Shown one piece after another: positions 17,320 through 25,900 of a stretch of DNA of 45,354 nt (position 1 is the first letter of the stretch; every line of letters begins with the position of its first letter). The DNA comes from Planctomycetaceae bacterium (lineage in GTDB: Bacteria > Planctomycetota > Planctomycetia > Pirellulales > Thermoguttaceae), in contig JAAYAY010000240.1 of the NCBI GenBank assembly GCA_012719125.1, positions 1 through 45,354 on the forward strand, read 5' to 3'. The translations under genes and the position numbers were made by a program. Below the pieces are notes generated by a model that saw nothing but the letters and a program-made list of their open reading frames with translations, had not been told where the DNA came from and did no database searches.

Positions 17320-17401
17320 GGCTTCTCCTCCCAGGTTCGGACGGTTTGTGGGCGGGACGGATGAGCGTCCAGTGTAGTCGATGGCGACGTCGGATGCACG
17401 A

Positions 17402-17490
17402 AAAAGGGGTCAGGACTCATTTGCCGGCACGGCCGGACCAAGCTTCGGTCGGTGCCCGGTGCTTCGCACAAATGAGTCCTGACCCCTTTT
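17402..17490. repeat. 89-bp palindromic element with perfect 22-bp inverted ends
   Basis: The left arm at 17402-17423 starts AAAAGGGGTCAGGACTCATT and is perfectly repeated in inverse orientation at 17469-17490. The 45-base interior can fold again (GGACC...GGTC region). It resembles the AAAGGGGTCAGGA-type repeats spread by REP-associated transposases, though no such transposase is in the window. It lies just past the stop of the SorC-like gene and could also terminate its transcript. Confidence 0.8.
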
Positions 17491-17496
17491 CGGGCA

Positions 17497-18672
17497 CTAC
17501 TCGTCGTCGGCCTGGGCGGCCAGAGCCTGGGCCGTCTTGGTGTCCGTCACCAGATGGGTCCAGAGGCGCAGGTCGGGATTGGCCACGAGGGGGCGGAGCG
17601 CCTCGACCTTCGGGGCACCGCATTCGCCGCAGGGACCGGCCAGCAGAACGACGTACTTGCCGTCGGTTCGGGCCAGTTCGACCAGTTCGTCCAACTCAAA
17701 CAGGGTGACCGCCCGGACGGGGCATTCCTCGATCAACGGACCCGACTTCGTATAGGGGCGGAACTGAACGTCTCCCATCCAGCCGGCATCGTCCATCTGC
17801 TTGAAGACGTCGTCCTTGAGCACCTCTTCTTCGACCAGGTGGGTGAGGAACTTGACCAGCAGCCCATGCTCATGGTGGGCGGAGGCCAGCGAGGTGACGA
17901 CAATGTCGATTTCGCGCCGCCGCTCGAAGGAACGGCGCACGCCGGGGCTCTTCTTGATGCGTTCGTAGTCTTCCTTGAGACTGACGACCGTTTCGGCGAA
18001 CAGGGCGACGTACTCGACCTTCGGAAGGGTGTCTTCGAAGTAGCTGAAGTAGGTGACCGGCGCCTTCTGCGGTTCGTTGACGAGGAAGCCGCCGGCGGAG
18101 AGGGCGTGCAGAACCAAGGGAGGGCAATCGAGGTCCGAGCGAACGCGTTCGGCCAGGCGTTTGGCAACCATCATGGTGGCAAAGCCCGCTCCCATGCCGA
18201 TATGCACCGAGGCAGGTGATTCACCCTTGGGAGCCTCGGCCCTGCGCCGCTCGATCACGCGATCGACCAGGTCGAGCACGAGATCGGCCGTTGCGCTGGT
18301 CACGTGCCGGGCGGCGTCGTCGGCGTGGGCGTTGACCACCTGAATGACCGAGTCGTCTTCGGTCGGCGTGAGGTTGAATCTCTCGGCCAGTCGTTCGGCG
18401 AGTCTTCGCTCCCGCGGAGGTTGGAGGAAGAGGAAGTTGCGGCGGACGGCCTCCCAGAATAGGGGGTAGATACGTTCGCGGGTGAGGTCGTCGCGGCCGC
18501 ACTTCTCTTTGAGCCACTCGGCCACGGCGGCGGCGGCCCCTTTTCGTTCTTTGTCGCCGCCATTTCCGCCGGAATTGAACGAACTGCCCATTTGATTCAG
18601 GAAGCGATCACAGACGGCGAATATCAATTCATCGCTTTCCTGCCCCGGGTGCCACCGTCTGGTTCGTGCCAT
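17497..18672 (-). CDS. SorC/DeoR-like sugar-binding-domain regulator (probable)
   Basis: A 391-residue soluble protein. The central and C-terminal part (about 130-385) has the layout of the SorC effector domain: VHIGMGAGFATMMVAKRLAE where SorC proteins have their glycine-rich loop, LHALSAGGFLVNE, then KSPGVRRSFERRREIDIVVTSLAS, like the dPxVRxVLxxAxxADvvltGiGs segment of that family. The N-terminal 90 residues (VAEWLKEKCGRDDL through RRLAERLAERFNL) could be a diverged winged-helix region. The start is supported by GGGAGGAAGGT before ATG 18672. It is divergent from threonine aldolase with about 230 bases between. It may regulate neighbouring sugar-related genes; function is inferred only. Confidence 0.5.
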   Translation of the reverse strand: MARTRRWHPGQESDELIFAVCDRFLNQMGSSFNSGGNGGDKERKGAAAAVAEWLKEKCGRDDLTRERIYPLFWEAVRRNFLFLQPPRERRLAERLAERFNLTPTEDDSVIQVVNAHADDAARHVTSATADLVLDLVDRVIERRRAEAPKGESPASVHIGMGAGFATMMVAKRLAERVRSDLDCPPLVLHALSAGGFLVNEPQKAPVTYFSYFEDTLPKVEYVALFAETVVSLKEDYERIKKSPGVRRSFERRREIDIVVTSLASAHHEHGLLVKFLTHLVEEEVLKDDVFKQMDDAGWMGDVQFRPYTKSGPLIEECPVRAVTLFELDELVELARTDGKYVVLLAGPCGECGAPKVEALRPLVANPDLRLWTHLVTDTKTAQALAAQADDE

Positions 18673-18905
18673 ACCTTCCTCCCGGATCTCTCGCCCAAGA
18701 GATTATCGTGCCGATTTCTTCCCTTTTCCGTAACCATCGGTCAATCTATCAATCGCGGAGATTGGCCGCAAGGAGCCGGCATTTCGGTGATTTTTTCCGC
18801 CCCGTTGCGTCTCCGGCCAAGGCTGCCGATACTACGGCGTGGACGAAGCGGTTCTCACAACCACGGCTCACACGACACGCAAGGCTCGATGGAAGGACGG
18901 CACGC

Positions 18906-19952
18906 ATGGATCGGCAGATCATGGATTTTCGCAGCGATACGGTGACCCGCCCGACCGCGGGCATGCGGGCCGCGATGGCGGAAGCGGAGGTGGGCGACGA
19001 CGTCTTCGGCGAAGATCCGACCGCCAATCGGCTTCAGGCCCGGGTGGCCGAAATGCTCGGCAAAGAGGCGGCCATTTATGCCCCCTCGGGAACGATGACC
19101 AACCTGATCGGGGTCCGGCTGCACTGCAAGCACGGCGACGAGATGATCTGCGAGGCCGGGTGCCACATCATCAACTACGAGCAGGCCGGCTACGCCCAAC
19201 TCAGCGGGGTTGCCGCTCGAACGGTCGAAGGTCGTTACGGCGTGGTCGAACTCGAACAACTTCAGGGACTGATCCGTCCGGACAATCCCCACCAGGTCCG
19301 CACGCGTTTGGTCTGCCTGGAAAACACCCACAATCGCGGGGGCGGGAAGATTCAGCCTTACGAGACGGTCGAACAGATCTGCCGCTGGGCTCGCGAGAAC
19401 GGGCTGCGGACACATTTGGACGGCGCTCGGCTGTTCAATGCGGCCGTGGCAACCGGGATCGAGGCCTCGCGCTGGGCGGCCCATTTCGACACGGTGAGCG
19501 TCTGCTTCAGCAAAGGGCTCGGCGCCCCGGTCGGCTCGGCGTTGGCAGGCTCGCGCGAGTTGATCCACGAAGCACTGCGGCATCGCAAGGTGCTCGGCGG
19601 CGGCATGCGGCAATGCGGGGTGACGGCGGCGGCCGCGTTGTTTGCCCTCGAACATCACGTCCAGCGCCTGGCCCTCGATCACGAGTGTGCCCGGCGGCTG
19701 GCCCGCGGGATTGCGGAAATCGACGAACTGCAGCTTACCCCGGAGCAGATCGACACGAACATACTTTTCTTCCGAGTCGACCCGAGTCTGGGCACCGCGG
19801 CCGAGTTTTGCGACGGGCTGCGCGAGCGGGGAGTGCTGATGCTGCCCACCGCCCCGCAGACGATCCGGGCCGTAACGCACCTGGATGTGACTCCGGAAGA
19901 CGCGGACCGGGCCGTCGAGGTGATTAAGGGACTCTGCCGGCGGCCGTCGTAG
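18906..19952 (+). CDS. ltaE: low-specificity L-threonine aldolase
   Basis: A 348-residue PLP enzyme of fold type I that splits threonine/allo-threonine to glycine and acetaldehyde. The start reads MDFRSDTVTRPTAGMRAAMA, followed by VGDDVFGEDPT, the family N-terminal signature. LENTHNRGGG and THLDGARLFNA are cofactor-contact segments, and the Schiff-base lysine is in VCFSKGLGAPVGS. GGGMRQCGV completes the active site. ATG 18906 is chosen because GGAAGGAC precedes it; the frame is open further upstream but the extension has no family match. It is divergent from the SorC-like gene. Cytoplasmic. Confidence 0.93.
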   Translation: MDRQIMDFRSDTVTRPTAGMRAAMAEAEVGDDVFGEDPTANRLQARVAEMLGKEAAIYAPSGTMTNLIGVRLHCKHGDEMICEAGCHIINYEQAGYAQLSGVAARTVEGRYGVVELEQLQGLIRPDNPHQVRTRLVCLENTHNRGGGKIQPYETVEQICRWARENGLRTHLDGARLFNAAVATGIEASRWAAHFDTVSVCFSKGLGAPVGSALAGSRELIHEALRHRKVLGGGMRQCGVTAAAALFALEHHVQRLALDHECARRLARGIAEIDELQLTPEQIDTNILFFRVDPSLGTAAEFCDGLRERGVLMLPTAPQTIRAVTHLDVTPEDADRAVEVIKGLCRRPS

Positions 19953-19963
19953 CGGTTTGAAAT

Positions 19964-20082
19964 AGGTGACAGCCACCAAATCCAGGTCTTCTGCAACAAA
20001 TAGGCAGCCTACTGACCTCTGGAGAGCCTGGAACGTCTTTCTCTACCCTGACCATCCTGACCAGATTTGGTGGCTGGCACCT
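19964..20082. repeat. 119-bp element with 19-bp inverted ends (one mismatch)
   Basis: AGGTGACAGCCACCAAATC at 19964-19982 and GATTTGGTGGCTGGCACCT at 20064-20082 are inverted copies with one mismatch, framed by A/T runs. The 81-base interior shows no gene. It lies between threonine aldolase and the SGNH hydrolase. It has the look of a miniature inverted-repeat element and could act as a terminator for ltaE. Confidence 0.75.
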
Positions 20083-20130
20083 TTTTTCTCCAATTCAGCC
20101 CCTGGCCACTCGCCCTGGAGACACAACTTC

Positions 20131-21261
20131 ATGCAACGCAGATGGTGTATTCTGTTGGTCGCTTTGTGCTCGTTCCAGGTTACGGCCGCCGAACCGGCCG
20201 CCTCGTGGAAGTACTCGCCCGACGAGCTGCGTCCCTTCTGGCGTTCGACCGTCATGCATGGCGAAAGCGTGTTGTTCGTCAAGGAGAGCGACGACGCGCC
20301 GCCGACCGCCTCGCTGCTGATGACGCCGACAAAGATCCTTTCGGTATGCAGTTCGTCGGGTGAGATCACCTATGCGGAGGGACAGGACTATCTCTGGACG
20401 CCCGGCACCAGTCAGATCACGCTTCCGCCGGGCTCCCGAATCGCCTGCAAGATACCTCAGGACCTTCGCCGCCCCGCCGGTTCGCAGCGCCATCGGTTGA
20501 CGCACCGCGACGGAAACGGCGAGATCCTGTTTGGGGCGAGCCACGAATACCACGACATGCAGACGGCGATCACGTACGAGTTCCGGCCCGACGAGTGGAG
20601 CGGTCCCGAGCCGGTCTTTGCCGGTGTGCAGTTGCGTCGCACCATCAAGAAGCTGTCGGAGAAGCGTCCGCTGACGATCGCCCTGCTCGGCGACAGCATC
20701 TCGACCGGCTGCAATGCTTCCGGCTGGGCCGGCGCCGCTCCGCTGCAGCCGCCTTATCAGGACCTGCTCGTTCTGAATCTCGAGGCCGCCTATGGGGCGG
20801 AGGTAACGTTGAACAACTTCGCGGTCGGGGGCACCGACACGGCCTGGGGACTGCGGAACATCGAGAAGGTAGTCGCGGCCGCCCCCGACCTGGTGCTCCT
20901 GGCCTTCGGCATGAACGATGCCGGTGGACGCCCTGCGGCAGACTACCAGGCGAACACCCGGGCCATGATCGACGCCGTGCGAAAAGCACACCCGGACACC
21001 GAGTTCATCCTGATTGCCACCATGCTCGGCAACGAGGATTGGACTCACCTGAAGCGCGAGTTGTTTCCTCAATACCGCGACGCGCTGGCCGAGCCTTGCG
21101 GCCCGGGGATTGCCCTGGCCGACATGACGTCGCTCTGGCAGGAGCTTCTGCGGCACAAGAAGGATCGCGATCTGACGGGCAACGGCGTCAACCATCCGAA
21201 CGACTTCGGCCATCGCCTGTACGCCCAAGTGCTTTCCGCTTTACTGATCCAAGAAAAGTAG
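20131..21261 (+). CDS. secreted SGNH/GDSL-type hydrolase
   Basis: A 376-residue exported protein with signal peptide MQRRWCILLVALCSFQVTAA. Residues about 25-170 form a beta-rich N-terminal domain. The SGNH catalytic domain follows: block I TIALLGDSISTG (nucleophile Ser), block II FAVGGTDT, block III LLAFGMNDAGG and block V NGVNHPNDFGH with the catalytic Asp/His. The family includes carbohydrate and lipid esterases. The setting, between a sulfatase and a glycosidase-like protein, suggests removal of ester groups from a polysaccharide, which is inference. ATG 20131 is chosen because the signal peptide starts there; the upstream open frame crosses a repeat element. Confidence 0.88.
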   Translation: MQRRWCILLVALCSFQVTAAEPAASWKYSPDELRPFWRSTVMHGESVLFVKESDDAPPTASLLMTPTKILSVCSSSGEITYAEGQDYLWTPGTSQITLPPGSRIACKIPQDLRRPAGSQRHRLTHRDGNGEILFGASHEYHDMQTAITYEFRPDEWSGPEPVFAGVQLRRTIKKLSEKRPLTIALLGDSISTGCNASGWAGAAPLQPPYQDLLVLNLEAAYGAEVTLNNFAVGGTDTAWGLRNIEKVVAAAPDLVLLAFGMNDAGGRPAADYQANTRAMIDAVRKAHPDTEFILIATMLGNEDWTHLKRELFPQYRDALAEPCGPGIALADMTSLWQELLRHKKDRDLTGNGVNHPNDFGHRLYAQVLSALLIQEK

Positions 21262-21279
21262 CTGCTTCCTTCTTTGCGG

Positions 21280-22698
21280 TTAGCGTGCTGAGCGGCCCCG
21301 CAAATACAGCAACGAATCTCCGCTGAACGGCGATTCGAACGACCGTTCCTTGCCCTTGTGTGCAACTGGCTCGCGTTGTAGCTCCGCGCCGCTGTCGGGA
21401 TCGAACCAGACGGGCGTGAATTGTCCTGCAGGCAGATTCACAGCGACCTTCTTATCGCCCTTCGGCACCAGAACCAGATACTCAGCGCCCGGGTTGGCCA
21501 GGCAGTATTTCGACGAGGCCAGTTCCGATTGGGGCGTCATGGCGGCCAGATCGACGCGGCGCGACCAACTGAGGGCATAGCCCATGCTCTTGCGGATCGA
21601 TTCGGCCGCGGCCTTGTCGAACCCCTTACTGAGCACCGAGCCGTCGTAGGGATCCATGAAGATCGGGTTGAGGCCGCGGAGGAAGCTTTTCCAGACCCAG
21701 GTGGAGTTTCCGCCGATACCCCAGAGGTGATCGGTGTCGGTGACGATCACCTTGGTTCCGTCGCCGGCCGGCGGATTGTCGCGATAGCCGCCTTCGGGGT
21801 TCGGCGAGATCCAATCGGCCGGACTGTTCATGAGCGTCTCGTTGCTTCCGCCCTTGTACTGGAACGTCATGCCCACCGGGTGCTGCTTGGGCTCGGTGCG
21901 CTCGCAGTCCTTGACGAACCGGATTATGGCATATTGCCATTCGGTCGACGGCGGGTGGTTCTCGTTGGAGATCTCGTACAGCACGTTGTCGAACTGGTTG
22001 ACCGTATCGACGACCTTACGGACGTAGGCACGCTGCAATTCGGTGATCCGCTCATTCCGGCCGCTGTGTACTTCTATCCCTTTGCCGTCACCGTCGAGAT
22101 CGCCGTCGATCCCGTTGACGTTGTTTTCCGGGTGCATGGGGTGGTTTTTCCAGGCGTCAGGCGAGAATTGGAGCCCCCAGCCTTCGAACAGCATGACGGC
22201 CGTATAGATTCCGTGTTCTTGGGCAGCCCGGACGCGGTCGCGCAGGCGGGTGAAGTACTCGTCGTTGAATTTGGTCAGGTCGAACTTGGGTTTTCCGTCC
22301 AGCGTTTCACCCGGTCCCGTTCGCTGCCACGGCTGGGGCCACACACGATGGAGTCTTGCCTGCTTCTCGCGATTGCCGCTCGTATTCCAGGTGAGCAGCT
22401 CCCAGGTCCACAGACGCATGAAGTTGTGGGGGTAGGCGGCCATCCAGTCGAGATAGGCATCGTAGTCGAACGCCATCTCGGAACCCTCGGGAGCCATGTC
22501 GACGAGGTTGTTCCAGGTATGGGAGCCGGTGAGCAGAATCGCTCTGCCGGAATCGTCCGTGAAGTAGCGAGGGTTTGCGGGCAGGGGGCGGAGCGGGCCG
22601 TTGATCGTGCCCGAGTCTTCCGATGCGTAGCCGATTTGCCAAGCAGTTCCAAGCAGACAGACAAGGAGTAAGGAACGAATGTTGGACTTGGATGTCAT
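21280..22698 (-). CDS. secreted glycoside-hydrolase-like protein with putative collagen-binding C-terminal domain
   Basis: A 472-residue exported protein (signal SLLLVCLLGTAWQIGYASE). The N-terminal part has a DUF4038-like start (NPRYFTDDSGRAILLTGSHTW), and a TIM-barrel glycosidase fold is suggested by FMRLWTWE, the catalytic-looking VLYEISNENHPP and TDTDHLWGIGG. Residues about 400-465 match the putative collagen-binding domain often attached to such barrels (YLVLVPKGDKKVAVNLPAG, VWFDPDSG). The substrate is unknown; relatives act on plant-type or sulfated polysaccharides. ATG 22698 follows AAGGAGAT. It is convergent with the SGNH hydrolase, only 18 bases separating their stops. Confidence 0.8.
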   Translation of the reverse strand: MTSKSNIRSLLLVCLLGTAWQIGYASEDSGTINGPLRPLPANPRYFTDDSGRAILLTGSHTWNNLVDMAPEGSEMAFDYDAYLDWMAAYPHNFMRLWTWELLTWNTSGNREKQARLHRVWPQPWQRTGPGETLDGKPKFDLTKFNDEYFTRLRDRVRAAQEHGIYTAVMLFEGWGLQFSPDAWKNHPMHPENNVNGIDGDLDGDGKGIEVHSGRNERITELQRAYVRKVVDTVNQFDNVLYEISNENHPPSTEWQYAIIRFVKDCERTEPKQHPVGMTFQYKGGSNETLMNSPADWISPNPEGGYRDNPPAGDGTKVIVTDTDHLWGIGGNSTWVWKSFLRGLNPIFMDPYDGSVLSKGFDKAAAESIRKSMGYALSWSRRVDLAAMTPQSELASSKYCLANPGAEYLVLVPKGDKKVAVNLPAGQFTPVWFDPDSGAELQREPVAHKGKERSFESPFSGDSLLYLRGRSAR

Positions 22699-22782
22699 GG
22701 CGATCTCCTTTCACGGGCATGTTACCGCGTGCTTCAGTTTAGGCTTCGTGGAGTCGGCGGGCAAGCGAGTCCCGTTTTCCGT

Positions 22783-22917
22783 CAGGAGAACTGCAAAGTC
22801 CTTTTGTGGCAAGAAGAGTGGCAGGCACTCTCCGAGCGCCGTTCGCGGGAAATCGGGGTCTCCGGCAGTTCTGCGGACGGCACGGCGGAGCGCGCCTGCT
22901 ACTTTGCAGTTCTCCTG
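22783..22917. repeat. 135-bp element with perfect 17-bp inverted ends
   Basis: CAGGAGAACTGCAAAGT at 22783-22799 is exactly inverted at 22901-22917. An inner hairpin AGAGTG-GCAGG-CACTCT follows the left end. It lies between the glycosidase-like gene start and the giant gene stop, with no coding content. Confidence 0.78.
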
Positions 22918-22957
22918 CGTTTTCCGTGTACGCGTCCTGCAGCCAAATCGTCGACAT

Positions 22958-25900
22958 TCACAACAAGTCCCACACCAAGGGATCGAAAATCAGTTCGAAC
23001 TCGAGGGGATCCTCCTTCTCGAGGGTATGCTGGCTGTCGTTGCCGGTTGCGTAGAGCCGGACCCATTCAAAAGCGACGGCCTCGTAGAGCAGGTCGAGTT
23101 CACCGGTGTTCCCATACATGCTGGCCGAGTTGCCGCTTGCGTGCACGTAGTCGTCGAAGATGGTGTCGTGGAACTTGGCTTTGTCGAACCCGCCGTTCTT
23201 CGCCTCAAAGTGGTATTCATCGAACTTGCGGGCGGTGATCTCGTAGGTCGGCTTTGTAGTATCTCCGCCCCATAGGATGATCTTGTGAGGCCGCGCCCGG
23301 GCCGTGTCGTCGTCCGCGGAATCCTCCAAATGGGCAATGTCGGTGCCTTTGGAGGCGTAGGCGATGAGCGAGTCGTAGCCGCTCACGGTCACGTCGTAAC
23401 CCGGGCCGGTCATCCGGCTCTCGGCCTTCTGTCCGAAGAACGTGTCGTTTCTCTCCGAATCGAATAGCCGAACGGTATCCTTGCCGTCGGTCATGGTGGC
23501 CACAATCCGCTCGAAATCCTTGGCCCGGTTGAAGTATTCGCCGCCGCCGTACATTTTTCCGAAGAACTGTTTTGAGTTGGGCCAGTCGAACTTGAACTTG
23601 TCGGCCCCCGGCGTATCCTCCATGTAAGCAACGTCGTTGCCGCCGTTCTTGGTGGTTGCATAGCCGTAAGTGACCATGAAATCAAAGGTCTCGAGGCTGA
23701 ACCCGTCGCCCGACAGCTTGCCATAGCCTTTTCGGGCGACGAACTCGTCGTCGCCGGGCGAGTCGTACATGAAGGCCAGGTCGCCCTCCCCGCCGCTGTG
23801 GGCGGTGATTGCGCTGGTGTCGTTGACGGTGACCAGGAATCCGTTCTCGCCGAACGTCCCGTGGTCGGGGTAGAATCGCGCGACCTCGGCGCCGGCTCCG
23901 CCGGTGAGCGCGGCCGAATCGTCGCCGAGGCCGCCGTTGAACACGATCGTTTCGTAGACCGCATCGTCGAAATGGTATTCGACACCGTTGATAGTGACGG
24001 TGTAGGAGCCTGTCGCTGCAAACTGGAAGCTATCGGCGTCGTCGGTGCCGTGGACGGTCACCGCCGTAGCGATCGGCACCACCAGGTTGGCCATTCGGAC
24101 CGCGAACTCGGAGTTCGTTCCGAACACGGCGAGATAGTAGGTCGTACCCACCGATACCGGCGAGTCAAGTCGCTGGTATTGTCCCTCCAAGCTGGATTCG
24201 ATCAGCGGAGCCAGGCCGGCTTCGGCCAGCGGATTCTGATCGTAGAGTCTGAGCCGAGCGGAATCCGGCAAGGCGGACGTGATCGTTTCAGCGCTGAACA
24301 GACCCGCACGAGTCGCGACCAGCCTGTAATACAGGCGCACGCTGCTCAGATCGAGATCTTCGAGGCGGAGGAAGTCGATCGTACCGAGATCTGCCATTTC
24401 GGGAGCGACCTCGTTGACCTTGATGTTCTTGGTTCCCGCTCCGAGATACGTTTGATTTGCGTCGGCAAGGTCGACCGTTATGGTGTACGTGAAATCGCCG
24501 TCCCTGTAGATGTGGGTGACGTCGCCATCCGCGGGGTATTCGTTCGTGCTGCCGTCGCCCCAGTGAACGGTATAGAGAACGATGTCGACGGAACCGCCGG
24601 CCACTTCCCCCGGGTCGGTGATCTCACCGAGATGCAGGGTGTACGGCACGTCCACGTCGACCTCGTCGGCACCGCCGAGCGCGATGGTGGGCGGCACATC
24701 GCCGACGGTGATCGCCATGGTTGCCACTTGCGGGTACATGCCGTCCTCGTCAGCGAGGGTCACCGCGATCTCATGCACTCCTTGGCCGTGGTACACGTGT
24801 GCAATCTCACCCGGGCTGGTGACCGATTGCATCCAACCATCGCCCCAGGTGACCTGATACTGGCTGACCGAATCGTCGCCGGGATCGAACGCCGCGTCCA
24901 GCGTCAGTCTGTACGTAGCGCCCTCGTCCACGTGGGAAGCACCTCGAACCGTCGTTACCGGCGCCACGTTCACAACGTGAGCCGTCAGACCGACGTCGTT
25001 GTCATAGGTGCCGTCCTCGTCAACCAGTTGCAGGGTGATCGGGTAATCCCCGTTGTCCCCGTAGACGTGGGAAACGGTCGCCTCATATGCGAAGACGCCG
25101 TCGGTTTCCGGCGCCTCAGTTTCCGGTGCGTTGACGGTCTCCACTTCACTGCCGTCACCCCAGACGATGCGATACTGCGTGACCTTGTCGCTGCCTGAAT
25201 CGCGGGGAACGCCGATCGTCAAAGTGAACAGCGACCCTTCGTCGACGACATCCGGCCCGTCCAACGTTACTTGCGGCACCTCGTTTGCGACCGTGACGAG
25301 GAGTGCCGTCCCGCTGCTCCAGGCGACCAGCTTGTCGATCGACTCGAGTTCGACAATGCCGTACATCACCTCGTCACCGCTCGTGACGGCCCAGCGACTC
25401 AACGGTTGACCGGAAGCTTGGGCGGATTGGCGGACCATGGCCACAAGACCGTCTTCCGGGGTGCCTTCCGTCCAGTTCTCATATTCGGATATCTCCCCCG
25501 TGTCCCACACGATCTTGCCGTCGTCACGGGTGAAACCGTTGATCCAGAGCCGCGCCGGGGGGGCGTCGACAGCGAAGAAATTGTCGTCCAGGAACGCTTG
25601 CTCCTGCCCGTCGTCCGGGTATTCCTCGCTGTATCCCGTGGTAATTGTCGCCAGATAGCCACCGAGTTGGGCAGCCTCGGCAGCAGCCTGGTTCCACGTG
25701 CCTGCCTGCGCGGTGAGCGTATAGAAATGGTCCGTGTTGCCCCGCCCGGCGTTGAACCGGAACACGGTTCGATCCAGCCAGGCCACCCGGCCGGCCGTGT
25801 AGGCCTCGCCGTCGGAGCAGTCCTCGTCGCGTGCCGTCACGACGATCGAGTAGTCCCCGTCGTCCGCATATCGATGCGAGATGGTCTTGGAACCGCCCGC

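Noticed and set aside
18666-18905. 80-residue N-terminal extension of threonine aldolase
   Set aside because: The family start MDFRSDTVTRPT is at ATG 18906-18921 and the extension overlaps the divergent gene start.
20064-20090. TGGCAC sequence resembling a sigma-54 -24 element
   Set aside because: No GC at the -12 distance; it belongs to the right arm of the 119-bp inverted repeat.
19966-20130. N-terminal extension of the SGNH hydrolase
   Set aside because: It crosses an inverted-repeat element and would place a signal peptide in the middle of the protein.
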